Shown: positions 1-11,600 of the stretch, piece by piece
Layout: every line of letters begins with the position of its first letter
Position numbering within the stretch: the first letter of the stretch is position 1
DNA from: Myrica gale
Taxonomy: Eukaryota; Streptophyta; Magnoliopsida; Fagales; Myricaceae
NCBI GenBank assembly: GCA_963930655.1
Contig: OZ005607.1
Coordinates: 8,820,874 to 8,884,873, forward strand
Direction: 5' to 3'
DNA: 64,000 bases
The notes under the pieces: model-generated
Seen by the model: only the letters and a program-made list of their open reading frames with translations
Told to the model about the DNA's origin: nothing
Database searches by the model: none
Made by a program: the position numbers and the translations under genes

Positions 1-442
1 GATCCAGGGGGTGCGGCCCTGGGCGGCCGCCCCCCATTGGATCGGCCAAAAAAAAGTTTAGATGTAATTTTTTTTTTTATAAATTGGTCTGGGCCTATGG
101 GAGCCCGATCCCCATAAGCCCAGGCCAACCCTGGTGTAAAGCCTGCCAGGCCTGGGCCTTTGGGAGCCCGACCCCCATTGGCCCAGCCAACCAACGTTTT
201 CTCTCGCGAATCTGCTAGGTGTGTTTCTTTCCTTGTCTTCTGCGAATCTGCTGGTTGGGTTTTTTATCTGATTTCTGGTTGGGTTTCTTTTCTAGATGGG
301 TTTGGGTGTCTTTGGAGGTGGGTTTGGTTCATGTATGGTTGGTCTGGTGTGTCTGATCTGTTGGCTTGCAGTTGCTTTTGTTTTATGTTTTTCTACATGT
401 TGGTTTTGATTTTGTGGGGCTTTGTTTTGTTCGCGAGAGAAG
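1..442. other. Non-coding flank with a G/C-rich direct repeat
   Basis: No gene is recognised here. Two imperfect direct copies of a motif reading roughly GGGCCTATGGGAGCCCGAYC lie near 92-125 and 153-185. A similar word recurs near 42375-42400, so this is probably dispersed repeat sequence. The apparent open frame running from 160 ends in the AHP pseudogene and is not accepted as a protein, although its last residues (LFAREG) resemble the AHP segment just before the recognisable exon. Confidence 0.4.
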
Positions 443-1634
443 GAGATTCTGGATGCTCAGTTTTTACAGCTTCAGCAACTCTAAGATGAGAGCAACCCAG
501 ATTTCGTTGTTGAAGTCTCCTCTCTTTTCTTTGAAGATTCTGAGAAGCTTCTCAATGTATCGCCAGAGCTCTGTGAGGATTCGAGCCCTCTCTCTCTCTC
601 AATCCTTGTATATTTCCTTTTTTCTGCTGAGAATATTTTCTTTTGGATCTTTTAGCCGGGGCTAAAAGTTTTTTTTTTGTTTGGGATTTTCCTTTTCCTT
701 TTCTCGTTGCGCAGAGATTAGCAAAATGTTGATTTCAAAAGGGTTGATGCTCATGTTCACCAGTTGAAGGGCAGCAGCGCAAGGTACATAACTTTGACTC
801 TTTTTGGTCCACGGTGACGTCCACCCCTGGTTCTGTTAGGCTTTTGTTTTTTGGTTTTAAGAAGAAGAGGAGGAGAAATCGAAAACTGGAACGAAGAGAA
901 GAAAACAATAACCTTGGCTGTATAAGTCTTGTAAAGTAAAAACTACTGCTTTGCGATTGTGATATCTGTTTTGACAGTTAGAAGAATTGGTTTCGTACCA
1001 AATTTTACGTTTTTCCAACTGGGTTTGAACCCCAATTCTACACCTCCAAGTTATTACGTTGCATCTCACTACAAATTTTATGAAAGCTCTATGACATGAT
1101 TTAGTACGAAAAGAAAAAAAATCAAAAGTGTATTGTTTCTATAGTGTAGAACTTCCGTTGTCTTCTTTTAATCAAAGTAAACATGGTTTCCTGCCTATCA
1201 GCGTGGGTGCACAAAGAGTCAAAAATGCCTGCGTTGCTTTCCGCAACTTCAGTGAAGAACAGAACGTTGAAGGGTCAGTAATTATTCTCCTCTACCTCGC
1301 ATAAAAGCTATTTTCGTTTTGTTTAGCAGCAATTGAGTCTGATATTTGGAAGATCAAGATAATTTAGTAACTAAGAGGATGTGGATTACAGGTGCGTGAG
1401 ATGTCTGCAACAAGTGAAACAAGAGTACTGCCTTGTGAAGAACAAGCTTGAGACCCTTTTCAGGGTGAGTAGAATAGACTTTGGCTTAGAATTAATTCTG
1501 GCAAGACTATATTGTTTTTTACTTATTCTTTGGATGAATAACTATGAAAACTATTTGACACTAATGTTCAGCTAGAGCAACAAATTGTGGCAGCCGGTGG
1601 GTCAGCAGTTCCTATGACGGAATTGGGTTTCTGA
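443..1634 (+). pseudogene. Histidine-containing phosphotransfer protein (AHP), damaged copy
   Basis: AHPs carry phosphate from cytokinin receptor histidine kinases to nuclear response regulators. Five exon-like blocks match the AHP family in order. Block 446-556 reads ILDAQFLQLQQL, then a TAA stop (482-484), then DESNPDFV. Block 716-783 carries the phospho-acceptor motif HVHQLKGSS. Block 1202-1273 reads VGAQRVKNACVAFRNF. Block 1392-1464 reads CVRCLQQVKQEY. Block 1572-1634 reads LEQQIVAAGG and ends ELGF-stop. Splice sites look usable: GT at 557, 784, 1274 and 1465; AG at 1200-1201, 1390-1391 and 1570-1571. Defects are the TAA where Q is expected, a TAG (719-721) where another Q is expected in the block start, loss of several codons and frame at the 713-716 junction, and no recognisable first exon with ATG. 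Rescue by unusual splicing cannot be excluded, but a non-functional copy is most likely. Confidence 0.8.
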
Positions 1635-3300
1635 CTTCTGAGGCTACCAAACTGCCAGAGAGCAAGTCAAGTCTAATTGGTGGGGTTTGTTGTAGAGAAG
1701 CTTTTATATCAGTTTTTATGTGAACCACTTTTGTTACTTTATGGTTCTCTTTAACCAATGAGCCTTATGCTTGTTGTATGAATGAAAAGAGAGCTTTCCA
1801 TCTTATGCTACTTCTCATCATGAGATTCGGACCTCAATTTTGTGGTCTTCTTTAGTGCAACGACTTATCTTCCTTTTTCTCATATGATGCTAATTGGAAA
1901 GTCATGCTGTTGAATTATGAAATTCTGTCCATTTGCAATGGCATAGCTTCGGTGCGTTTGCAACTAGGTTGGAATCACACTTTCTAGAGGGAGCTTGAAA
2001 AACATTGAAAAGAAAGAAAAATTTGGCTGTGAAAGTAAAAGCATCTTCTTGTCTGTCATTTTAGAGTGCATACCATGAAAAATCTTTTATCCTCCAGATC
2101 ACTTTGTTTTATTTTGTTTAGTTTTAGTCTTTAATCTTCGATATTGTAACTCCAAGACAATTTTTTGCATTACAAAGGAATTTTTTTTTTTGTTATTTCG
2201 CCTTTGAAATTCGACCCCCATGGATTTTAATCCTGGATCCGCCACTGTTTTTAAGGCATTAAACAATACTTAAGCTATATATTCTCTTCGGTCAATCTAG
2301 GATGATACAACTTGTCTATGTATATTTAAGCATAATTCTTTTTATCCCATAGATACAATAACTATTTTTTTTATATCCATGAACTAACTCATGAAGGTTT
2401 TTATTTTATTTGCTTGATTAAAAATTACCTGATCTTAAACGCTTGTCACACACGTAATATAAAGTTGACAAAAAATAGAATTATCTCTTTCAATTAGAGA
2501 AATCTTCAATTATTTTGGAAAAACTAACAATCGTATCACCTTAGAATAAAACAAAATTGATCTCAATTATCTCCTCCAATTTTGCACTGATTTTGAGCTG
2601 TAACTCAATAATATTTTGGTAGAACAGAAAATCGAAAAACTAGATACTACCTACATGATATTCAAAATAAAAATTAAAAGAGAAAAATGGTAATTTTCAC
2701 CCTCAAATTATTAAACCAAATGTATTCTGAAATTCATGTTACCAATTTCCTCAACTTCCTCTCTCGAATCGAATTTCATTAATTTAACGTAACCTAATTT
2801 TTCGTTCATGTCAACTATATGGTTTAGAGGCCACAAATTGACGTCGAATACGGAATGTGATGAAATTTTTAATTTGACCCTACAAATAATATTAGCTTAA
2901 TTAATATTTTGGGGGCAAAAATTAAGGAAAAAAATAGTAAGGCCAAAAACTTGACTGAGGGTGAAGAGACTCTTAAAGAATAAAAAAACGAAGTAATAAT
3001 ATTAAATATATTATGCTACAGTGAGAGTGATAATGTACACAGGAGACTTTAAACGGATATCCTGCAGTTCAATTCCGGAGAGAGGTGTGGGTCTCGTCCG
3101 GAATCCACGTTTACTCGGATAAGGAAGCCCTATTCGAATTGAGATGGGTCCCGAACGAAATTCACCTTTATCTCTCCTTTCTTTTATTGTCTTTTTTTTT
3201 TTCCTAAGTATCCTTTCTTTTATTGTCACTGCAATTGGGTCACCGAAATTATAACGGGACCACATTTCTCTCTCCCTCTGTTGGGACTGCAATTCGATAA
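1635..3300. other. Intergenic, no gene seen
   Basis: AT-rich DNA between the AHP remnant and GRAS gene 1. It starts with what would be the AHP 3' untranslated region. A phrase at about 2211-2247 resembles retroelement edge sequence. Around 3000-3330 there is denser, more balanced-composition sequence with two similar GCAGTTC/GCAATTC words in tandem. The open frame on the minus strand there shows no domain, so I treat it as non-coding. Confidence 0.4.
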
Positions 3301-3479
3301 CCAGAATTACAGAGGATACCGTCCATTTTAAACAGAGCGTGTCCTGGACTGTAACAATACGTGGGGAATACTCGAAGGAGGGAAGTCAAATAGTCCTGAT
3401 TGATTAGTCAGGCATCTGATATATATTTGACGAACCAACCAATCAGGGAATCAGAATCTGGTGGAGTGGTTATAGCCGG

Positions 3480-3530
3480 TGACGATCAGGAAAAAACAAA
3501 AACATAGGGCGGAGTTTGACTTGCACGTCA
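3480..3530. promoter_or_regulatory. Two TGACG cores upstream of GRAS gene 1
   Basis: TGACG occurs at 3480-3484 and, in the opposite orientation, CGTCA at 3526-3530, roughly 420-470 bp before the start codon. TGACG is the core bound by TGA bZIP factors, which are known partners of SCL14-type GRAS proteins. The spacing is much wider than in a classical as-1 element, and a five-base core occurs often by chance, so this is only a candidate site. Confidence 0.2.
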
Positions 3531-3724
3531 CCCGCAGCATTCTTGGAAAGTTCCCAAACGCCTTTCTTTTGTATTTTTTTAATTATTCTGCTGAATATTC
3601 TATCTAAGAAACCACGTTAAAGCTCGGAGCCCCTTCAAGTTCGCTACATCTCTTCCGCCCGAGACTCGAGTTCACTCTCTCTTCCCCGTCTGACCGTTTC
3701 CTGCTACACTTCGCGGAGAAACCG

Positions 3725-3787
3725 ATGGATTTTTCTAAAGGTTATTGGAAACGTTTCCTTTCTTTCTTCTTTTTCTGTCGTCTTTAG
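3725..3787 (+). other. Upstream ORF or 5' leader exon end of GRAS gene 1
   Basis: ATG at 3725 opens a 20-codon frame (MDFSKGYWKRF...) ending at TAG 3785-3787 if the leader is unspliced. AAAG|GTTATT at 3740/3741 is a good splice donor, and a CAG acceptor lies near 3923. LISCL genes commonly carry an intron in the 5' leader. If that intron is removed, the uORF would shrink to a few codons. Either form lies upstream of the main ATG and could dampen translation. This rests on motif reading only. Confidence 0.35.
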
Positions 3788-3947
3788 CTTCTTCATTTGA
3801 GCCTCTGTGTTACTTTCTTTCTTGGTTGAATCTTTTTGGTTCCGTAGCTCTGTTTTAGATGAATCCTACCTAATCTTTCCATCTGAATTAGGTAGTTTGT
3901 TTTGCCTGTGGTCTCGGACTCAGCTTGAGACTTGTTTGACTGGATAG

Positions 3948-6242
3948 ATGGTTATGGATCCAAGCTTTGCTGGATTGCCCGATTTTAACGACAAAGTCAT
4001 GGTCGGTGACACTACATTGTCACCTAATTCCGACCAGTACCCAGATCTTGTAAACGAGTATCAGTTGAATGTACCCATCTTCCCGGACCACCCCTTGTTC
4101 GAAAGTCAACTTCTTCCATCTGATGAAGGTGCCACTACTTTTGCTCCGCCGATCGACTTGGGATCTGCGGTAGAGCCATATGCTCCGTCCTTTGGTTCGA
4201 GTTCGGGGGAACACTGGTCCTCAGACGTCTGTGATTGCTACTCGGAAATGGTTCTCAACTACATGAGTCAGATACTTATGGAAGAGAACGTAGCGGACAA
4301 GCCCTCCATGTTTTACGACCCTTTAGGTCTCCAAGTCACCGAGAAAGCGTTCTATGATGCTCTCGGCCAGAAATACCCTCCTTCTCCCAATCAATATCAA
4401 CAACCACTTTATATCGATTGCAATGCCGAGAGCTCTGAGGATGTCTTTTCTGGCATTAGTGGTGACTGCGGTACTACTAATAGCAGTTCTCATATCACTA
4501 GCAGTAGCGGCAATCCTTACTGGATCGCTGATCTTGGGGAGTACAACTCCTCTTTTTCGCAAGCCACTCTTCCTGGTGACTACATGTTCCAGCCCAATAG
4601 ATCACAGTTTTTGGCTAATCCGTTGATCACTGTGACTAATACTATTGGTAACGGTACGGAGGTTTCGTCTCAGAACATTTTCACAGATAGTCAATCTATG
4701 TTGCAATTTCAGAGAGGGCAAGAGGAAGCTAGTAAGTTCCTTCCCAGCGGTAATCCGTTTATCGGGTTGGAGGGTAACATGGTGTCATCAGAGTGGATGG
4801 GAGAGGATCATAGTGTGGAGAAGGGTGAGGGGGAGAGTACTTCACCTAATGGATCGAGGGGGAGGAAAAATCATGAGAGAAAAGATTCAGATTTTGAAGA
4901 TGGGAGGAGTGATAAGCAGTCTGCAGTTTCTGTGGACGAGAATGAATTATCGAAAATGTTCGATGATGCACTTTCTGCCTTGTGTTGCAAAGATGAACAA
5001 TGTGAAGGTTATAACGTGGCGTTGCAGCGAAATGTGCAGCTACAAGCAGCTAATAGTGGAAAGAGTCGAGCCAAGAAACAGGGCAAGGAGAAGGATACGG
5101 TTGATTTGAATTCTCTTCTGATTCTATGTGCACAAGCTGTCTCAGGATGTGACACTAGAACCGCCAATGAATTACTGAAGCAGATTAGGCAGCACTCTTC
5201 CCCTTTGGGTGATGGGTCTCAGAGGTTGGCCCATTTCTTTGCCAATGCCCTTGAGGCACGCTTGGCTGGCACTGGCGCGGGAACGCACTTTTATAATTCC
5301 ATTGATTCCAGGAAGATATCAGCTTTTGAACTACTGAAAGCTTACAAATTTCATCTTTCGGCCTGCCCTTTTAAGAAGGTGTCGATAATATTTGCTGTGA
5401 AAATGATTATCAAAGTGGCGCAGAAAGCTACAAGTCTTCATATTGTAGACTTCGGTATCCAATATGGTTTCCCCTGGCCAATTCTGATCAAGATGATTTC
5501 TGAGAGACCTGGTGGGCCTCCCAAGCTACGTATTACAGGGATAGAGCTTCCTCAGCCTGGATTCCGTCCAACCGAAAGAATTGAGGAGACTGGCCGTCGA
5601 TTGGCAAAGTATTGCGAGCGGTATAATGTGCCTTTTGAGTACCATGCCGTAGCATCAAAGAGCTGGGAAACTATCCAAATTAAGGACCTGAAGATTGAAA
5701 GGAACGAGATGCTTGCTGTGAACTGTTTGTACAGGTTTAAGAACCTATTTGATGAGAGTGTTGAAGAGAACAGTCCAAGGACTGCGGTTTTGAACTTAAT
5801 TAGGAGGATGAATCCCGATATTTTTGTCCATTCTATTGTTAATGGAGCCTACAATGCCCCCTTCTTTGTCCCACGGTTCCGAGAGGCACTTTACCACTTC
5901 TCTGCGTTGTATGACATGTTTGATGTTACACTACCCCATGAGGACCAATTAGAGAGGTTGATGTTTGAGAGAGAGTTTTTTGGGAGGGAGGCTATGAATG
6001 TTATAGCATGTGAGAGTTCGGAGAGGGTTGAGAGGCCAGAGACGTACAAGCAGTGGCAAGCCAGGACGGTGAGGGCTGGTTTCAAGGTGCTCCCGTTGGA
6101 CCAAGAGCTCGTGCAATTGATCAGGTCTAAGCTGAAGGAATTGTACCACAAGGATTTTGTACTTGATGAAGATAACCACTGGATTCTTCAGGGATGGAAG
6201 GGCCGGATTGTGTTTGCTTCCTCCTGTTGGGTGCCGGTTTAG
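3948..6242 (+). CDS. GRAS transcription factor, LISCL (SCL9/SCL14-like), gene 1
   Basis: Intact single-exon frame of 764 codons, the normal size for the LISCL subfamily. The start ATG at 3948 (MVMDPSFAG) is followed by a second in-frame ATG at 3954; either could serve. The variable acidic and Ser-rich N-terminus contains the LISCL block at residues about 100-144, including KPSMFYDPLGL. A basic patch (SRAKKQGKEK, about 372-381) precedes the GRAS domain and could be a nuclear signal. The GRAS domain, about 383-764, shows LHRI (LLILCAQAVS), the VHIID core as LHIVDFG at 497-503, FRPTERIEETGRRLAKYCER, the PFYRE region (FFVPRFREALYHFSALYDMF) and a SAW end (GWKGRIVFASSCWVPV). It is the only + strand member and the most divergent. 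Family knowledge: nuclear co-activators that work with DNA-binding partners such as TGA bZIPs. Which ortholog it represents is undecided. Confidence 0.95.
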   Translation: MVMDPSFAGLPDFNDKVMVGDTTLSPNSDQYPDLVNEYQLNVPIFPDHPLFESQLLPSDEGATTFAPPIDLGSAVEPYAPSFGSSSGEHWSSDVCDCYSEMVLNYMSQILMEENVADKPSMFYDPLGLQVTEKAFYDALGQKYPPSPNQYQQPLYIDCNAESSEDVFSGISGDCGTTNSSSHITSSSGNPYWIADLGEYNSSFSQATLPGDYMFQPNRSQFLANPLITVTNTIGNGTEVSSQNIFTDSQSMLQFQRGQEEASKFLPSGNPFIGLEGNMVSSEWMGEDHSVEKGEGESTSPNGSRGRKNHERKDSDFEDGRSDKQSAVSVDENELSKMFDDALSALCCKDEQCEGYNVALQRNVQLQAANSGKSRAKKQGKEKDTVDLNSLLILCAQAVSGCDTRTANELLKQIRQHSSPLGDGSQRLAHFFANALEARLAGTGAGTHFYNSIDSRKISAFELLKAYKFHLSACPFKKVSIIFAVKMIIKVAQKATSLHIVDFGIQYGFPWPILIKMISERPGGPPKLRITGIELPQPGFRPTERIEETGRRLAKYCERYNVPFEYHAVASKSWETIQIKDLKIERNEMLAVNCLYRFKNLFDESVEENSPRTAVLNLIRRMNPDIFVHSIVNGAYNAPFFVPRFREALYHFSALYDMFDVTLPHEDQLERLMFEREFFGREAMNVIACESSERVERPETYKQWQARTVRAGFKVLPLDQELVQLIRSKLKELYHKDFVLDEDNHWILQGWKGRIVFASSCWVPV

Positions 6243-6406
6243 AAATCTTTGTAAAGGATGGCTGTGAAAATCCAAATTGGCGGCTGGGCGGACCAGGATA
6301 CCTTAGGTACTGTGCAAAGAATTATCTACTTACAATTTCTCCGATGCTTCTTTTGTGTGTGCACCTGTATTAAGTGCATCTGTGTATGCGGGGAAACCAC
6401 CGTATC

Positions 6407-6412
6407 AATAAA
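6407..6412 (+). terminator. Poly(A) signal of GRAS gene 1
   Basis: AATAAA about 165 bp downstream of the stop codon, preceded by a T/G-rich stretch (6340-6400) typical of plant 3' untranslated regions. Confidence 0.55.
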
Positions 6413-6429
6413 TGCTTGTGTTGAACTTT

Positions 6430-7544
6430 CTACGAGTTTTTAGCGTGTAGAATTTGTGAGCATCAACACCACACACATGTGACTTATATTACGTAATATG
6501 CTCATTTTACTGGTTTGCTTTTGATGATGGGACTTATCCTAGAGATTCCTTGGAAATGTCATGCTTATGATAAGGCACTTGTTCTCGTATAATTGGTACA
6601 TGATGTCGTCTCTTTTCAATATGGATGATGGTTGAAGACTTATTGGTCATATTCCAAGGTAATCCGTCCTTTAAGGATCGGGTTAAATTCTGTTGGCAGT
6701 ATAACCGTGGATATCGAATAAAAGACAAGGAACAACCTGCGAAAGTCAAAAACAGTTTTTTGCACATTAAAATGTGTCCTTTCGGACAAGTTAGTATGAT
6801 TGCTGCCTGGTCAAAAAGACTAGTACGATTTTACGCCAAGAAAAAGAAGTCAGTGGTAAGAGCGTGTTGGTAACTGTAGTTGTTAAATATATGAGAAATT
6901 TACCCTTTTATTTAATAGTCCTTATATTTTTATTTTAAAATTTTGATCCTTAAATTTTCTATTTTTGATAAAAATAACCATTCTGTCAATGTTCCGTCTG
7001 CCTCCTCAACGGCAGCCCCTGCCACATCAGCAAAATGTACACGTGGTATAAGTATTACTTTACATCACTCCCAGTTCAGCCCCTGCCACGTCATTCCCGA
7101 GTGAGCAAACAAAACTGCGTTGTCCCCAAATCTGTGTTGCGGTGAAGATTTTGAGTTCAATTATGTTTCTCACAAATATTCCCCCCAATGGGACTGCAAA
7201 AACCAACACGAAACTGCAAACGACCACACAGACTAGAAACTGAACCTTAGATAGGCGAGAGGACACGATAATTCTGCAGTCATAATCTAGGGCAATCAGA
7301 GTGGATTTTAGACTACGAGGAGTGGTAAAGGGTTTCCACGAACAACGACGTTTGAGAGGAGAAGAGGTTGAGGTCTATGACCGTTTGAAGCTTAAGGTCA
7401 TGGGAGGACTCGGTGGTGGAGGGGAACGTGAACTTGATTTCCTTCTTCGGTAAATATGTACGACAACGTCGGGGAGACATGTATGGCAGGTGGAGAGGCT
7501 TGGGGTGGCATTGGTGCTGGCAGCGGCGGTAATGGGAGGTGATA
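6430..7544. other. Intergenic; includes an 85-bp word repeated at 15.75 kb
   Basis: No gene recognised. The segment at about 7115-7200 closely matches 15745-15830, which lies beside the GH17 fragment, so both belong to a dispersed repeat. Open frames here are short and lack domains. Confidence 0.4.
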
Positions 7545-8110
7545 AGTCAGGTTGAACGCCACGGAAAATCTCGATAAGTTCGAATAGTTCTTTAAAGAAC
7601 CGAAGAGAATCACAAGACCTCTAAAATAATATTAATCTCCAAGTTGTCTTTTATTCTACATGTCTAAAGACCCTATAAATATACTTGGAATATCCCTCCA
7701 AGAATAAGAATATAATTAAAATAGAAAATTTGAAACATCCCTCCAAGAATAGGAATCTCATTTAAATAGGAAACTTGGAACATCCCTCCAAGAATAGGAA
7801 TCTAATTAAATAGTAAACTACTTCAAATTTAAAAGAAATTAAATGCTCCTAAAAATCCGGCTAAGGAAAAGGAATAAACCAACATTTGAAAAGTGATTCA
7901 AATGCAAATTCAAACATTCTTAAAAATCCGGCTAAGGAAAATGGATAAACTAGCATTTGATTTGAATTCAAATTCAAAACAAATATTCCTAAAAACCTGG
8001 CTAAGGAAAATTGATAAACTAGCATTTGATTTGAATTCAAATTCAAATCAAATATTCCAAAAAATTCGGCTAAGGAAAAGGGATAAGCTAGGATTTGAAA
8101 GCTCAATCTA
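7545..8110 (-). mobile_element. Ty3/gypsy 3' end / LTR region with internal tandem repeats
   Basis: This lies just after the pol stop when read on the minus strand, the position of a 3' LTR. It contains about four tandem copies of a 60-65 bp unit (about 7850-8100) built on TCCGGCTAAGGAAAAGG and a TTTGATTTGAATTCAAATTC phrase. It also holds three copies of CATCCCTCCAAGAATAGG (7690-7805). The same sequence recurs at 8570-8688 joined to 12324-12600, showing two partial copies of one family side by side. LTR ends are not clear. Confidence 0.6.
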
Positions 8111-8111
8111 G

Positions 8112-8440
8112 ACCGGATTCTTCTAGAACTTGGATCAAGTTGACAAGCCTTTGTTGTTCATGTGGATCTTGTTCAATAGGCCTCCACGAATTGGCTTGAG
8201 CCCATGCCTCTTGAATTAGCCCGTTGAGTACCTCTTAAAACGTCGTGGCTCGTGCCCTTGTAACTGGCTCAATGGGAACTTGAACTGGGACATTCGAAGA
8301 TGTATCTTGATTTTCATCATTCCCCTCCTCTTGAAAAGGATTTGCCCTCAAATCATCACCTACATCAATAGAGCTCAAATCAGTAACATTAAAACTTGCA
8401 CTGAATCCGTCCCAAATGATGTGAACCTCGCCAAGAATGA
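8112..8440 (-). pseudogene. Ty3/gypsy polyprotein C-terminal remnant
   Basis: On the minus strand the reading contains FNVTDLSSIDVGDD, RANPFQEEGNDEN and VPVQVPIEPVTRARA, phrases typical of the end of plant Ty3/gypsy pol after the integrase. An in-frame TAA at 8235-8237 interrupts the frame, after which the same frame continues as EVLNGLIQEAW and finishes near 8112. Reverse transcriptase, RNase H and protease are absent, so it is a dead fragment. Confidence 0.75.
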
Positions 8441-8569
8441 TGAGACCCAATAACAATAGGGAACCCAAGATCGTTCTAGGACAGATCCGAATGGAAACCT
8501 CGACCCATTGTTTATTAGAAACAAGAACCTCGGTATAAGGAAGACGCCACAAACGGTGGTGAAATTCCG

Positions 8570-8688
8570 TTTGATAAGTCGAGTTGAACGCCACGGGAAA
8601 TCCCGATAAGTTCGAATAGTTCTTCAAATAACCAAAGAGAATTACAAGACCTCTCAAATAATATTAATCTCCAAGTTCTGTTATTCTA
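8570..8688 (-). mobile_element. Second gypsy LTR-like copy, part 1 (interrupted)
   Basis: Matches 7550-7665 almost base for base and continues, after the 3.6-kb insertion, at 12324. The join at the TTCTA target duplication restores the sequence seen uninterrupted at about 7663. Confidence 0.65.
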
Positions 8689-11600
8689 TGTAACAACCCT
8701 CTCTTTTTCACCTGTTTGACATATATAAAACTTAGTATAATATGCTTATTTGAGTTTACTAGTTTAAATTATTTCTTTATTGAGCTTACATTTCTTTTTT
8801 ATGTACTTGCTTGCATATTTTAATTCTCCTAATTTTCAATTATGTGGTTACATGTGTTTTTATATTACCGAGTTGGATAATTGTTTTTATTTGTTGCTTT
8901 TACTTGGTTATTACTTTTATATCTTGGTAATTAATGTTTACATCCTTGCAATATCAGTCATGAAGTCTCATGTGTGGTCGATCATGTATAAAGGCCAACT
9001 ATGTGTTTTATTTTTTATTTTTTTGTTCCTCATTTAGCCGACTGCATGGAGTGGTTTGATTGGCCCTCATCTTGTCTTTTATGTATATATTTATACGTTG
9101 GCATGCAAGGGCAGTTCATGGCTTTTGAATGGATAAAAAGATTTGAAGCAATCACAAAGATTGCCTAGGAAATGGTTGAACGAACACTTGAGCCAACTAC
9201 TCCCCCTTGCCGCCCCTTGCACCCAATTATTTTGTTAGCTTGTCTGCGTAAACTTCAGCTCATGATTACCTAGGGAAGAAATGCTTGCACACATGGCTCA
9301 AATACTCTTCTTGGCCGACCGAATGACCCTGTGAAGGAGTTGTCGTCTCTGAGTTAACCATCAGCACATCAATTGCCCCAAAAGACTTAGGCTGCACCAG
9401 TAGACCATAGGGTAAGGAGGGGACTTCGTTACCAACGAAAGGAAGAGTGATAGTGAGTGATAACAAAGGCTTTGTCGCATGAGGAAACTGTCTTCTGACC
9501 GAGACAAGAGAGAAAGGAGATAACCAAGAGAGAAAGGAGAGTCCGGCTGAAAGTAAGAGAGAAAGGAGAGGACCAAGGGTGAAGGAGAAAAACCCAAGGG
9601 TGCAAGGAGAAATCAGTCGGTCAGCCCTTGCCCCCCTTTTTTAGGAAGTTCGGTCTTCTTCTTGTTTTTGTCTCCTTCTCATACTTTTTGAATGTTTACT
9701 TTTTAGGTGCTTTAAGTGCTTTAGCTTTTACCTTTGCTCAAAGTCTTTTGCCGAACCAATCAGGTAAGGGAGAACCTTCAGCTGCATGTAGAACTTTGGG
9801 AAGAAAAAGTAATTTTGTTGGCCTTTTCTGCGTAAAAGTTGACATTGTCGTGTTATGCTTGCTGGTCTTTGTGATGAATCTTTGTTCTCCTTTAGAAAAC
9901 ATGCTACTGCCACATAGGTGCAGGTGATAGACTTTAATACCTGCTGGTCCCTTTTATGAACTCCTTGTTGGCTTTTATGAAGATGCAAACTTGATCTTGC
10001 CGCATTATACTCTTGCTAGATATTGTTTTGTTTGATGTTTTGCTCTTTTGATACTCATTTTCGGTGCTGTTATGTAAGGGGGTTCTAGAGTTGCATGTTG
10101 GTGGTGTGGAAAAAAACAAAAATATATATACATATAAAATCTGGTCGTACATGTCCATTTGGAGGTTTGATGTCCCTTTTTTTTCAGCCACAAACATTAC
10201 CGTCCAGCTTGTTCTTGTGATTTCTTTTGTGTATTTTGTTCCTATACCTGTATTTTTATGCTACCTGATAATTCCATACGTGCCCTGAAATCTTGTAATG
10301 TGTGCAAAGATATTAGTTTAAGGGTTTGTATTGGCTAATTACTAAGAACACAACATGCAAATAGGCCTAATGATACCAATGGTGGAAAAACAAGTCACTG
10401 TCCAAAACCTCCTATATAAATACTTGGAATTTTGACATGAAACTTTCCAGATAGCATCTTTAAGTAATCAATAGACCCCAGTAAAAATTTCAGGGCAATT
10501 GGATGTCGAGAAATGTCGAAAATGCCCCTGGAGGTCTCTAGGGGTAGTTTTGGCACTTTACTCAGAAAGTGGGGGTAAAGAGGTCCAAACGGAAGAAATA
10601 AATTTATGGCTGTGTAGAGCATGAAAAATAGATGAGAACCCCCAAATTGGAGCCCAAACCGTGTATTATTAGGGGCCCAAATCACAAGGCCCGTTTAGTG
10701 ATCTAAATGGACCTTAGGCCCGTTAACCCCATATAAGCCCAAAACGTTTTGAAAACTAAAAGGCAGGCCCAATAGGGTCTGAGAGGACCCCAGGCACCTG
10801 TAACTGGAGGTTTAGGGCAGAATTAGTAATATTTATAAGAATACATGTTTAATGCTTCAAAATCTGTACTTTTTATCGTTCATGTCTTAAAAATTGCAAC
10901 CACATTGTTTGTCTGTGTTACCATTCAGATCATGTGATATTTTTGGATGTATACAATGTACATATATCATGGTCATTCATTGATTTCATTCACATCATAA
11001 GAGGGAAAACAAGTGTGAGGAACCCCAAGCCTGCGAGGTGATTCCCGAAGAAAGAGTGACGGTACCGGGCACATGAGGAGAGTGCAACCCCCCACTACAG
11101 GGAGTGGGTGGGCTCCTTCTGGACGCTTCGGCGTAATTTTTAAGGTCCTGGTGTAGGTGACACGGGACAGTCCCACGAGGAGAGGAGGGACGCACAACCC
11201 GACTCTGGGGGTGAACAGAGCAGACACCGGGAATACCTCAGGAAACCAACGAATGAGTAAATGCATTTCAATTGCATCGACATACATTTCTTACATTAAT
11301 TCTTGTACGTGGAATTTGTTAGTGTTCTGATGTTTCCCATTTAAGGCATGTACTGTGATGTATGAACATGTTTTCCCCCTCCCCAACCTTACTGAGTCAT
11401 TAGGACTCACCCTTTTTCCTATTGTTTATTTTGTATGTTTGGCGGCAATCTACAAACTTGGCAGATGATGATTTTCTCGTGCGAGCAGACCCTGGACTTT
11501 GATACACATGTTTTAGTTGTTAAGATCCGGATTTACGTTACAGATACCTTTGAGGTATACTTGGGGTACGAACCCCAATGGTTCCTCAAGGGTCCACCCC

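Noticed and set aside
160-489. 109-codon frame as a membrane protein
   Set aside because: The hydrophobic Trp/Phe/Leu content comes from T/G-rich sequence, and the end overlaps the AHP remnant in another frame.
3011-3292. 93-codon minus-strand frame upstream of gene 1
   Set aside because: It is low-complexity in places (Lys/Arg run from a T-rich tract), has no domain, and lies near the gene 1 promoter; treated as non-coding.
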